Of a stretch of DNA of 64,000 bases, positions 24,129 through 35,993 are shown piece by piece. The translations under genes were made by a program, and so were the position numbers. Within the stretch, counting starts at the first letter, position 1; the number at the start of each line of letters is the position of its first letter. The stretch is from contig OY282558.1 of the NCBI GenBank assembly GCA_958295665.1, positions 353,381,034-353,445,033 of the forward strand, in the 5' to 3' direction. The DNA comes from Tipula vernalis. Lineage: Eukaryota > Arthropoda > Insecta > Diptera > Tipulidae. Below the pieces are notes generated by a model. It saw only the letters and a list, made by a program, of their open reading frames with translations. It did not search any database and was not told the DNA's origin.

Positions 24129-24552
24129 TGCGACGGTGACACCTAGTGGGTAATATAATAAGTTAAAATTAATAGCTCAATGTCTTACTGTACTAAAATG
24201 GAATTTTCTATGATAAAACTGTTCTAAATGTTTCTGGACTATTCTTACTGGAAAACTCATGAACTTCTAGAAGTTTGGTTTGTGTATATAAGAAGGCGAA
24301 CGAGATCGAATTGGATTTATTAGTTTTTGGTAAGCGAAGTTATAAGAATTAAAAAGTGAATTAAAAGAGATTTAAAAAGTGAATTAGTGAGATAAAAAAA
24401 GTAAAAATGATCAATAAAATTTGTGCGAAAATTAAATAACGTGATTTGGTGAATTATTATTGTTATAATGGTGTTGAATTCAGTTTTGGTGCTAAATAAA
24501 TAAATTCGTTTGTGCTAAACTGAATGGTTTTGCTTTATTTACATCCAGTGAT
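24129..24552 (+). repeat. 3' LTR of gypsy copy 1
   Basis: Starts TGCGACGGTGACACC directly after a G-rich polypurine tract. It contains a TATATAAG box at 24285-24292, suiting a U3 promoter. It aligns with the solo LTR at 56111-56554 until the shared CCAGTGATAC, after which the sequences differ. The last ~40 bp, including the CA end, are therefore missing or replaced here. Confidence 0.82.
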
Positions 24553-25259
24553 ACTTTATTTAAATCAAAATGGAACAGATCGAGCGGTTCCAATCGGCTA
24601 ATCCGTAAAACAACAAGTAAAGCTGTAATACTTAGACGCTTCAATATATTACCTACTTATGAAGTTTGATATAAAGCTTATCAAATGATTTACCATAAAA
24701 TATAATAGCCATGATGTAAAACAAAAAATGATAAAATTGTTTATTGTATTCAATCATAATCTAGTGAAGAAGAAAGATAAATAAAAACGGGTATTAAATA
24801 ATTACTGTACATATGTATATAGTGTGCTATTCAATCTTTAATAAAAAATAAAAAATTCTGTTAACAGTTTGGCTACAAAGGTTTTATTTTAAATTAATAT
24901 TCAACAAGTAGTACAAGGGTGGGATTTTCGTTTTCATCTATAATTTACAATTCTACATATTCCATAATCAAATACATCGAATTTCAATATATAACCTATT
25001 AGCTACTACTGGATATGAAATGGAATTCAAAATTTATGCTACAATAGTTATTCGTGTAACCCGAATCCAAATCAAATAAATGAAAATAGTAACGATCAAT
25101 AGACGAATTTTTGTAATATGCCATCACATTGGCGAAACGATTTCCCAGTTAGGTGAAACTTCATTAAATTTACCCCGCCTTACATTTCGCAAATATTTTC
25201 GGATTTTAATCCTGGTACGAATAGTTGTACGCCGATTAAACAGTGGGTGCACCAAATTC
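24553..25259. other. Intergenic between two gypsy relics, no gene seen
   Basis: AT-rich; a 60-codon open stretch at 25080-25262 has no recognisable content. This may be the decayed 5' part of the next element. Confidence 0.5.
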
Positions 25260-27764
25260 TGATCTGAGAGTGCTTTTTAATGCCGTGGTCAGACTCAATG
25301 GTATTGCGCTCACCAGGTACAATTCAATAGTTTTAAATGTCCATAGTTGGAAAGATCTGCGTGATGGTCTTATAAAATAATTTGGGGCAGCTCGAGACGT
25401 TTCTGATGTTCATTTTAATTTAGTTGGTCGTTAATAAGGAAAGTATGGAGATCTTTCCAGAATACATCTATGACATGAATGTAACGTATTGCTAGCGGGA
25501 AATTTCAACGACCAGCTGATTATTAAATTGATTTTCTCGAATTCGGGTGATCTAGAAATCAAACTTAGTAAATAGAATTTTAGAAATATTACGAAATTTT
25601 TAAGCACAAGCCAAGTTCTTCAAATCGGGATGAATTTTCCAACCGAAATGGAAATTACCGAACACCGACGTCATTGGATAGTAAAACTGGCTCTAAAAAT
25701 ATTAAAGTAGATGTGTTGTTTTAAATGTGGTTCCTCGAATCATTTTGATCGTAACTGTAGAGGGCTTGTTTGCTCATTCTGCAAAAAACAACGAAATTCA
25801 GTGCAAAAAGAAAATGGAACAGAATGCGAAACAGGTAAAACGAATTTACAAGGAAAAATTAAGTGACGAATACCATAAACTAGTGAAAATAAATGGGATA
25901 GACACAGTTAGTTTACTGCATGGGGGAATTGATTGCATCACCAAGAAAAGAATGTTGATTTAATGATCGGTAGAAGTGCTATTGATAATAGCCACCGGCT
26001 TCAACCAAAACTGATGCTTCATAACATTGTGACGATAATATTCCAACTTCTTCAAATAAGATAGATTTAGGAAACGATTATGTGTTGGAGTTATCTGTGA
26101 ATAATAGTTTCGAAAAAAGCGATTCATGTGATAAGAAAAGTTTAAATGTAAAACTATTGAATTTAGAAGTACATGTCCAGGATGACGCAGAGGAACAACT
26201 GTTGGAATTAGACAATGTTACGGACATTCTTTAGTTAACATCCTAAACTGTGAATCAGACTGATAGGGCTGTGATAGAAATAGAATTAAAGAGCGACGAA
26301 CCAAAATTTTATCGTCCTTATCGCCTGTCTCATACTTAACGGGAAAATGTTCGCAAACCTATTGAAGAGATGCTTCAGCTAGGCATAATTCATTATTCTT
26401 CTTCGCTTATTCTAGTCTGATAGTTGTGGTTGAAAATAAAAACGGCGGGGACCGTATCTGCGTTGACTATCGCAAACTGCATACTCAAACGGTTAAATAT
26501 AGGTTCGTGTCTCAAAGTCTTCGATAATGATGACATTTTTTGTGACTCCATATAGCCAATTCGAGTTGATTAGAATGCCATTTGGGCTGGCTAATGCAGC
26601 TGCTGTTTGTCAGAGTATGATGAACGTTATCATGCGCGAGATGGATAACAGAATCCTCGTTTATTTGGACGATAAAATTATTCCGGATTCAACTGTCGAA
26701 GAGGGAATTGTTTTGTTGAAGCAGGTTTTGGTGAAATTAAGGGAGTGTGGCTTCAAGTTGAGAATTGAAAAGTGCAAGATGCTAAAACCAGGGCAATCTA
26801 AAATTGTTGCTGTATCAAAGTTTGAAATACCAATGAATGAGACGGGGCAGTTTGTGGGTCTTTCGAGCTATTTTCGAAAGTTTGTTCCACATTCCTCAAT
26901 AATAGTCGAGCCATTGACTAGGCTCATACGTAAAGGCATCCTCTTCGAATGGAACCACGATTAAAACGAAGCATTTGAACTAATTAAGAAGAAGATATAC
27001 GAGAGAGACGTTTTGCTACAACAGGAAAATGATAAAAACTGGCATTGTGTGGCATATTTAAATCGGAAAACTTCCGAATTAAAGAAGAAATAGTAAGTTT
27101 GGAACTAGAATCTTTAATGGTGGATGAAACAATAGACCGTTTTAGGCCGTAAGTTCTAGGGAAAAAGTTCGTCGTTGTTACCGATTGTAGCTCTCTTAAA
27201 ACGTCCGTAACTAAAAATATTTTGTCATTTCGTCTTTTGGAATACGAGTTTGATGTGAGACATAGAAATGGAGCACAATTATACGACGTGGCTTTAAGCC
27301 GTTCTCCAATTAAGGAACCAGCTGAGATAGAACCTGCCGTATTGGACGTGTGTTAAAGAAGCTGATCCAGACATACTCGTTGTTAAAAACCAATTGAAAA
27401 ATTCCCCAAACATCGCCGCTTATATCGACGAACCGATGAATTACTATTATTTGTCGTCCCTAAAAGAGTTCATGTTCGTGGTTAACTGCATCCAGTTGAG
27501 AAAATTCACAAACCTTGCCATATGTGGCACCTGGATCATTTAGGTTCATTCGTGAAAAGTCACCACAGGAATTATTACTTACTTGTAATAATAGATGCAT
27601 TCACAAAGTATGTAATTCTGCGATATACTAAAAATACATCCACACGTTATCTGATTTCTGCATTAACTGAAGCATCTATTTATTTCGGAGTACCGTACTA
27701 TTGTTGGTTTTCGAACGGCCGTTCAGTCACCAAAAGTAAATCTAACGCGGCAAAATTTGTCTAA
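25260..27764 (+). mobile_element. Decayed Ty3/gypsy retrotransposon (gypsy copy 2, different lineage)
   Basis: Gag capsid: SWKDLRDGLIK and FGAARDVSDVHFNLVGR (25340-25430). Zinc knuckle: CFKCGSSNHFDRNC followed by CxxC (25710-25790). RT start: KFYRPYRLSH and DRICVDYRKL (26305-26480). RT core (26527-26964): RMPFGLANAAAVCQSMM, the YLDD box and GLSSYFRKFVPHS. RNase H: VVTDCSSLKT and FDVRHRNGAQLYDVALSR (27175-27305). Integrase core: HLDHLGSFVKSHHRNYYLLV (27530-27600). The domain order is intact, but stops, frameshifts and small deletions occur throughout. No LTRs were recognised. Sequence motifs differ clearly from copy 1, so it is a separate gypsy lineage. Confidence 0.85.
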
Positions 27765-30735
27765 GGCTTGGATTAAGTTAATCAAGATCATTATTCGATA
27801 TTCAGCTGCTTTAATTTTAGCCTAATGTTATTGTAGTCCAAAGCTGCATTGACAGAGACAGGGTATGATAGTCAATGTAATCTGTATGTCATAAGATTAC
27901 TCTAGAAACGAATCTACTTTTTGCATTCATGAATTTACGGGCTCAAAAACGCTGAATATTAATGTTTATGTGGTTGCCTTCGGAAAATTTTAGCAACAGC
28001 AGAATCTGACCATACATTAATGTCTTTCAAATTTTCAGCAATGCGGCGTCAATATCGTTGCCCATCCGACCATTTTGATTCTCGTATATAACATACCAGT
28101 TAGATTGATTTAGATACTAAATTCGGAGTAAATTCAATTTTATTTAGTAAAGATATTTTATATTGTTGGCAAATTTTAAGTGTACGCATTTGTGGTCAGC
28201 GATAAAATAAATAATTTTTGTCTCAAATCTAATCCAAAATATGTCTACTTGATAAATTTTTAGTTTAGTGACCGGTACAACTACATTCGGCGCTGGTTGA
28301 ATTACGGTTGGCATTGGTACTGATGGCTTGGATGTAAAAGTGCATTGGCGCTATCTGAACTTGAATTTGTACCGGCTATTGTAAATCACCTCTGGTTATT
28401 GGTTTATTAGTGGCTAGTCGGGAATATAGTGATTGGCTCGAAGAACCAAAACATACTTATAAGGCAAACTTCGTGATATTCTCTTCTAAACCAAATCCAA
28501 GCTAAATCTGGAATCTGGGTAAGTTGTCCCGGTCTGTTGGATTCAAGTTCTACAAGTAACTTCAAATGAAATCTAACATTGCTATCAATACTCCTAACAT
28601 TCCTTAAATGGGATACCATTAAATAAAAATATGAATAAAGTAGGATATCAGCCATAACCCAGTTATCAGGCACCTCTATCATCACAACGGTTGCTACCGT
28701 AAATGTTGAAACAACTCTCATCTCTATTGCATGATCTTCGAAAGCTAGCCGGACAACAACACCAATGGTACCATCTCAAACAATGCCACCTAAAGTTACA
28801 GCTGTATGTTTCCCGAACTGGTATACTATTTGCACCCCTCCCCAAATAAAATTAATATTTGAGCAACAATCAATTTAGATACCCAAGATAAATATGGAAT
28901 AACCCGGATAAACCATCGGAATATAATTGATTCATCGTGTGTTACACTAAACATCATATCAGTCATAATTTCAAAAATTGGATATACAAAACAGTATTGT
29001 GATTATCGTTCCCGATTTTACAATCAATTTTTATTCCCCACATTTTGAATGAATAAAAAACAAATTCAAATTTCCTAGGAACTTACATGAACAATCGATT
29101 TCTCTTACATCCATGTAATTTCAATGACAATGATAATTACTCATACAGTATGTATACACAACGTAGTCGAACACAAAAAATTATGTAGGCTTACCTGTAA
29201 CGAAACAAAAATTATAATGTGTTAGTTAGGATGTTGATCCCGATAATTTTTTTTTTTTTTTGGTGAATACTTTTTGTATATAATTAAAAAAACCAAAGAA
29301 CCAAAAGAAATGTTTTGATCGCAAAATTCGAAACATGAGTCACCAGCTTAAAAATGTAGTCGATATTTTCGCAGTACTAAAGTTGCTACATAACATCAAC
29401 ATCAACAATAAATTCAGCATTATTTAGCATCAGTCATAGACGTTGCCTTGATTAAAACTTTGTTTACAAAAAATTTATCATTCGTCTAAAATAAATTTAA
29501 AAATATGCCGTGAAGTAAACGATAAAAAACACGGTCGGCTCATCCGACTGCCATTAACAAATGGTCATCTGCTACATATGTATAAATAAACCTCATAATA
29601 TTTTTATACCAGATAATTGATTGAAAAATTGCTTGTATGCTGACAGTTTTTCTGTTTGTTAACGTTTTTGGGCTAGTTTTATAAAACCTTCGAATAATAA
29701 ATGAATTATATAAATTCAGCCACAAATACACATTTCTTTCAAAAATTAAAAATTGCGGTCGTTATAAATTCGCAAATTATGATAAGACGTTTTTAACAGC
29801 AAATAAAATAAAACAACGGAAGAATGAAAAAAATAATATTTATGCGATAATAAATGTGGTTAAGCAGTCGTCGTCGACGACGCGTGTATGCGGAGATAAA
29901 TTTGGCATAAATTTTAAAAACTTGAAATTTATTGCAAAACGTGAGTGACATCATCATTTTTCTTAAAATCAAAATGTACATATACGCAACAGCCGACAGT
30001 GAAATCTATTTTTATGAAGTGGTGAATAATGTTTGGTGTAAAGTCAAATTACGGTGATATTTTTTTATAATTACCCTGTCCGTATAGTTTTAATAAATAA
30101 CATATGCATAAATTACGAATTCGTTTAACAAAATTTGGAAAGAGCATATACATATGTATGAATTGAGGTCGATAACCTGTATAGTTTAATTGGAATCAAA
30201 ATCATTTACTCAAATTTCAAAAGTGTTTCAAATATTAAGTTTCACATGAAAATTGATTGTACTCAAGGGAAATTTGCCACGTGTTATCATCGACTGTATA
30301 ATGGTATCGAAATAAATTTCTGTTTCACATGAAAATACCATGCAAACATGTATCCTAAAATATAGTTAGCTAACATTAAGAGCAACGCTCTCATTATATC
30401 TATCCATCTCATAAAATTTTGTTGAGGTATGCAATCCCAACAAGAATCGAGATTATAGGCAGAACCTAGCCACGTTATATTGCCTCAAAAAGTCAGGCTT
30501 TTAGATGGAAGTTAAATTAACTAATCAAAACATTTATTAAAAAAGTAGCTATCATACGTTCGAGTATTTGGTGTAGCTATCAAGTTTAGAAACTGGAAAA
30601 GTAGAAACAAGCGGATGGCATCTGTATGTTAGAAATTCGAGATATTTTAATTTCGGAATTTACATAAATTTATGAGATTTGCGATTATTATATGAAGAAA
30701 TTCTGGAGTTTGGTACCTACATCATAATTAACTTT
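27765..30735. other. Long intergenic stretch, no gene seen
   Basis: About 3 kb of AT-rich DNA. Open stretches at 28407-28721 (-) and near 28260-28390 (-) show no recognisable domain. Poly-T runs such as 29249-29262 are the only simple repeats. Confidence 0.5.
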
Positions 30736-32039
30736 ATTATCTAGGGCATAGTTTAGGAGCTTCAGTGCAATCCTCGCTTACAGCTTCCTGAGCCAGCCTC
30801 ATGTGCTGAAGGTGTACTTTAAAATAGCCGTGATCAGAATAGTCGCGGTCAAGGCTCTCAACTGGTTCCTGCCGAGAGATAAAGCAAATCTAGTGGCGCA
30901 AGCTAGGTCCACTAATAAAAAGTTTCGCAATGCCGCAGCTATCAGTAGCAAGCCACTGCTGTTTTAATTCACTTAGAGCGCAATTTTTGATTGCATCCTT
31001 AATATAGTTAAATGGTTGGCAAGGAAGCAACTGGTTCGGGATTGACAAATTTAAATCCAGCCCCAGCTTTTGCTAGAGAATTAGCAATATTATTACCCTC
31101 AATGCCACAATGGGCAGCAACCCACATGATCGTCACTCTATTATTTGAATAGAGAAGATGTAATATAAAGTATTTACAGTTCTTAACAAATTTTGACACA
31201 GTCAAGGGATTATCCAACAAATTCAGCACAGATAAGCTGTCTGTACAGAAAACAAAATTGCGCAATTGCTTCCGCTTGAAAAACAGTGCGGTACCTACCC
31301 AGGCAGCCTGGGTAGGTACTGCACAGTTATCGAAGTGAGAGCTATCAGAAAAGAATCCTATCGACTCATACAAGTTCTCATGAAAATCCAGTGATATCTA
31401 CTGATATCTCGAAGGGTACACCACCGAATATAATTAATTGAAATTAAATTGAGACAACATATCCATTTCTTTTACTAATGATATGTAATCATTAAAAATC
31501 GTTCTATGTCCAACGAATGTTCCATAGCCGAAACGTATGTTCTGATCTGCTAAGAATGAAAGAATGCAGCTGTGGAAAGAATAGAATTGATTCCATGGCA
31601 AGAAGGCGGGTTGAGGCCATAGCTCCTGTATTGGCGCCTTTAATTTAACCACTGGCCACCATACCAAGGAGGCATAAGATAATATCGGTAGAACTAACGA
31701 TTTATAGATGAAAGACAGCATTTTGGGAGCTAGACCCCAGATTTTCCCAAATGCTCGTCTACACTTTCGATTTTGGAAGTCTATACTCTAGGTGAAATTT
31801 CCAGGAGAGCTTACTTCTGTTTAAGAAGATACCTACTAAATGCTTAATGTAGTTGTATCTGTTAATAGGCCTCCGAAAAGAAAAGACACAGTTAGACCAC
31901 CTGAGGACAACCTTTGGCAACTTTGACCGAGATTGAAGCATGATCCAACTCAGGAATCAATACCGAAATTAGTACAGGCGTTAGTAATCGACGAAAACGA
32001 TGTATCATTTGAGACCTTCATCACCGATCGTAATCAAAT

Positions 32040-32140
32040 GATGAAAAATCCCTTTTGCATCCCGCCCCTGCGGGATTTGAACCCGGTACCTCCCGATCCA
32101 AGCGCCGCAGCCTTAACCACTGCGCCGTTTGGCCGGTCGG
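32040..32140 (-). mobile_element. tRNA-derived SINE-like insert with pol III A and B boxes
   Basis: On the minus strand an A-box-like GGCGCAGTGGTTAAGG (32126-32111) is followed by a good B box GGTTCAAATCC (32083-32073). The flanking bases do not pair as an acceptor stem, so it is tRNA-like but not a functional tRNA gene. It breaks the LINE reverse transcriptase frame between the LNNKEFLVGT segment and the following GDEGL/NDTSF block, consistent with a SINE head inserted into the LINE. Exact borders and target duplication are uncertain. Confidence 0.6.
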
Positions 32141-32610
32141 GAAGTACCTACAAGAAACTCTTTATTATTGAGGGATCTTTCGATCCTAGTGACAAGTTCT
32201 TGTAGAGCCATTTCACGGGACTTACCGTCTCTATAAACATGTTGCATTTTACAGAGTGGGGAATTAGATAAATATTTATCTCTAGTAAATCTGTCAACAA
32301 TCCTCTCTAACGCTTCAATAAATGTTGAGGACAGGCTGATAAGCGGCGATAAATGTTGAGGACAGGCTGGTCAGTGTAATCTGATTTACCAGCTTTTGGT
32401 ACAAAAACAAAGCAACGGACGCTTTTTAAAGATGGAGCAGGTGGTGCTTAATAATAGGAAAACCATTCTGTAATTCAACCGGGAAAATCCCATTACGACC
32501 TCCTGATTTGTACGATTTAAAGGAAAAAATACTCCACTCCAGAACTTCGATCGTAATATTATCCGATCCGCTAATTCCCAATCGGGAGCTTCATTGCAAT
32601 TCTTATCGGT

Positions 32611-32611
<1 letters not shown>

Positions 32612-32643
<32 letters not shown>
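32612..32643 (+). repeat. (AG)16 microsatellite
   Basis: Thirty-two bases of uninterrupted AG repeat inside the decayed LINE. Confidence 0.97.
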
Positions 32644-32644
<1 letters not shown>

Positions 32645-34439
32645 AAATTTAGGGAGAGCATCAAGTCTATAGGTATCATTTTTAGCTAACGCTATATATC
32701 TATTAAGCCTAGCGACCGCCGAGGGACTAATCATTTCCTCACAGAAGTTTGTCCATGCGGTTCTGTGGGCGGAGCGTAAGCTTTTGATACTCCTTTTTAG
32801 CTATAAAGAAGTAATCCCAATCGCATTTAAGATTAGTATTATTGGCTTTATTCTTCAGTTTCCTAATATGTTTCCTTTGTTTTGTAAGAGCAGAGCACCA
32901 AAAGGATCTTTTCCCAATCTTTTGTTTGTTAATAAGTGGTCACGAATTTGCAAAAGCTGTTGAGAATGCTTTTGTCACCCTGGAAGCTTGTAACTCAATG
33001 TCTTTACCCGGTTAATTTTCGATTACGATATGGTTTAAGAGGTGGTCTTTTAATGTTGATGTTAAAAGAGATGCGCACCTGTGGTCAGAAGTGAGAATAT
33101 CATTTTTTACTCCTCCGCCCTCCAATTTAAAATTAAGTCAACAACAGGTAACGAACACAAACCTATATCAATAATAGCTCAGGTGAGCTTATATCAGGTG
33201 AGCAAAGCAATTTCCTTAATTCAAATAAAGATGACTTGCTGTGGTGCAAGTTAATCTATTTAATTTCAAGCATGGAAGATATTTTAACATACAAGCAACC
33301 GAAACGAAAAACGAAGAGCTTATGGTCTAGAGATAATCTTAAACAAGATCATCTTAAGAACATATTGTAAACAAAAGCCGGAACCAATAATATACTCATA
33401 GGTCTTAAAGTCTACCCTGAGAACAATTGATTGACGATTGGCCTCTCGTTTATATAGGACGACTTTCCAACCCTTGATCAAGATATTTGGATTCATCACG
33501 CCAATGGTGGTACCCACAACACTCGGATACTCTGGTGAACCAGGAACCCAGCCAGGTGTGTAATAATATGGGTTTCGGAGGATCACCAATCGAAAGACGA
33601 TAACCAATCCAGATATCCTTAATGCTGGAAACCTCATAGTAAAACCATTTATAGGTTGCCTCATTACAGCTTTTGCAGATGAATACCTTCTGAGCGGTGT
33701 AAATCCAGAAGATTTCGCCGAACTAAGAATTCGTCGGCTCAACTCCGTAAAGAAAATTGCCAGCTTTCTCTCGTTCAAGATGATATCCGGATTATCATCA
33801 CGAATACAAAACTTTTCGCTACAGATCCAGCGACGGCCTGCGCAGAGGTTCTTATCTTTTTTGCGGCCAACTCCGGAGTTGTCCCAGTGGCAGGACAGAC
33901 TCGCTTGGGACTGTTAGAGGGGCAGCTGCTAGGAGTCCCAGCAATAGTCCCGAGCGTAAGATCAGACCATTTGTTCCTCATACGTTGGTGGGTACGCTTA
34001 CCAAGGCGTTTCGCTTTCCCTAAATAGACGGGTTCAGTAGTAGGACCCGCACCATCACATCTGAGGAGAACACGTGTCCCAAGACTATGTCAAGGTAATG
34101 GTCAGATAGTTCGACATCGGACTCGGAGATTAGCCCCATTGAATTCATAGACATCTAGAATCTAGAATGAGAAGAGATGAGACCTGAAAAACAAACATTA
34201 AACAGAAAAAAACTTAAGATGTAGGTCAAGAGTGGAAACAAATAAATATTTAGAAAACAAACAAACAAAATAAAAGTTAGCAAATAGCAGACGTATATAC
34301 CGGCCTGCATACAACTGAAAACGGCTTGGAAAAGAAAAAGAGAAGCAAAAGAAAATGCAAAAACGGGTAAAATTACTAGCGGACATGCAGGAGAGAGGAA
34401 AATAGAAATTGAAGAAAAAATTAGAAAACCACGGTATAG

Positions 34440-35145
34440 TTCCAGACTTGCCAAAAATTACAACCGTGATTCCGATCTTAAAAAAGGGAGTGCGTTGTTA
34501 TTAAATAATTATAGACCGATCTCTCTGCTAAACATTCTCCATAACCTTCACACCAACCAATTTGGTTTCACAACTGGGAAATCTACAGAGGAAGCGCTAT
34601 TGCACTGCCTAAGACAAATTTACGCTTCAATCAATAACTCAGAAAAAGCTGCAGTTTTATTCATTGATATATCGAAAGGCTTCGACAGTGTTGACCACTC
34701 ACACTCTCAATCGCCAACAGACAGTCAAAATCAGTGATACCATGAGCAGCCCGGGGTTTATAAACTGTGGCGTCCGCCAAGGCTCCTTCCTTTCCCTATT
34801 TTATTCCTGATTTATTTCAATTCGATCTTTGAAATTAACATCTCGGGACGCCGATTAACCTCTGGCATTAGCTTTTCTCACCTTTGCTGCCAGCGGGCAG
34901 CCAAAAATAATGTACTTTGGAAGGAATGTTACCGTGCCAAACTTCGCGCCTACATAAATCAGTGCTTGTTACAGTTCTTTAGCGTTGATGAAGTACTTGA
35001 GTTTAAATACTTAGGCATAACAGTTGACTCTAAATTAAACTGGAATGCCCACCTCAACAGTATTCGAAAAAATGTTATAGCTGCTACTTCAATCTTACTA
35101 AATACTACCCTTGTCGTACCTTGCGATTAATATATCATGCTTAGA
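34440..35145 (+). pseudogene. LINE reverse transcriptase fragment (CR1/RTE-like), plus strand
   Basis: Reads VPDLPKITTVIPILKKG, then (34495-34737) NNYRPISLLN, HTNQFGFTTGKSTEEALL and AAVLFIDISKGFDSVDH, the RT finger and first palm motif. After a stop come SDTMSSPGFINCGVRQGS and a FLIYFNSIFEI block. The YADD region is missing. A C-terminal VLEFKYLGITVDSKLNWNAH lies at about 34990-35050. It is opposite in strand to the preceding LINE and a different family, so a separate insertion. Deletions and stops make it dead. Confidence 0.8.
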
Positions 35146-35220
35146 TGTTCATTGGACAAAAAAGAATTGTCAAGCTTATTTATGGATGCGTAGAAGAACA
35201 TCAACGCTCATGCACACAAT

Positions 35221-35343
35221 ACATTCTATATAGAATGTAAAATTGTGGTTCAATCAGTTCAGTAGTTATGGCCTAATAAGAGGATTGTTTTTTTTCTTAA
35301 TCGTAATCAGTTCGAAACTGGATTAAATTCTCTTACAATCTTC
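35221..35343 (+). repeat. Dispersed ~125-bp repeat, copy 1 (copy 2 inverted at 49857-49984)
   Basis: From the palindrome ACATTCTATATAGAATGT through CAGTTCGAAACTGGATTAAA to TCTTACAATCTTC, this matches the reverse complement of 49857-49984 at roughly 80% by eye. It probably belongs to a small transposon family. Here it follows a LINE relic. Confidence 0.75.
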
Positions 35344-35993
35344 AATTTAAGAATTTAAGTTCTAAAAATATTCCGTTTTCGTAAGTTAATCATAATTTAA
35401 GGAAGTTTACGAGTTTTCGGAATAAGGAAAGTTTATGAAGACATTGGTTTAAAGACAGAAGGGAATTTAGAAAATTCAGAAGTTTAGTTATTTAACAGGA
35501 CTAGATAAATTTAAAAATGTACATTTAGGTATTAACAAAAATTGGAATTCCAGAATTTATAAATTAGGGAATTTAAGTATTTAGCAAGGCAGTTATTGAA
35601 TTAAGCAAGTATTTCCTTGTCACAGACCAATAAAATACATCCTGATTTGCGTTTAAGTGTTTTATGTAAATTAAATTTAAATAATTAATCGTAAATAGAT
35701 TTTCACGATATTGAAAATTGGTATTGGATTAAATTTAAGACAATAACGAAGCTGTTTATTCGGCAATATTATTATCAACAATATGAACTTCTGTGCTGCA
35801 GAACCTTAAGTAGAAACAACTAAAGATTTAATGATTTCTAAGGACGTAAGGTAATTACACCCAACGCATAAATGACCAAAAACTAAGGAGGGCTTATTTT
35901 AAGAACATGGAAACTACCCTACACTATGAGGCATTTTCCATTTAGTTTTTATGGTATTTCTAAAATCCAAAAACACCAAAATATCCCAATAAA
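35344..35993. other. Intergenic, no gene seen
   Basis: AT-rich DNA between the dispersed repeat and the foldback element; nothing recognisable. Confidence 0.5.

Larger units (their letters stand above)
19943..24552 (+). mobile_element. Decayed Ty3/gypsy LTR retrotransposon (gypsy copy 1)
   Basis: Order: scrambled 5' LTR remnant, gag (SAP-like start, coiled coil, capsid, CCHC), protease, reverse transcriptase, RNase H, integrase, polypurine tract (around 24116-24128) and 3' LTR. The pol order RT-RNase H-integrase defines Ty3/gypsy. Many single-base indels and stops break gag and pol. A related solo LTR lies at 56111-56554. No envelope-like frame follows pol. No primer-binding site could be identified because the 5' LTR is cut short. 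Confidence 0.9.
30740..34140 (-). mobile_element. Decayed R1/LOA-type LINE with DUF4780-like ORF1
   Basis: Read on the minus strand. ORF1 lies at about 34060-33320 in two frames: TTPELAAKKIRTSAQ, then NERKLAIFFTELSRRILSSA, then GWKVVLYKREANRQSIVLRV. The last blocks resemble the DUF4780-like domain of some insect LINE ORF1 proteins. The endonuclease start INLHHSKSS (about 33250) and end TSDHRCASL (about 33080) are joined by an internal deletion. RT pieces include KAGKSDYT, LQELVTRIERSLNNKEFL and SSITNACTNFGID. The RT thumb is SFIYKSLVLPILSYASLVWW (31720). RNase H has CTDSLSVLNLL and WVAAHCGIEGNNIANSLAKA (31008-31373). A weak C-terminal zinc-like tail ends near 30740. A 27-bp stretch is duplicated at 32320-32372. 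Frameshifts and stops throughout; no poly-A tail seen. Confidence 0.85.

Noticed and set aside
28407..28721. 104-codon minus-strand frame as a gene
   Set aside because: No motif, no splice context and no similarity I can recognise; chance open frame is likely.
32056..32140. Functional tRNA gene
   Set aside because: A and B boxes are present, but the sequences flanking them do not pair into an acceptor stem and it interrupts a LINE frame, so a SINE head fits better.
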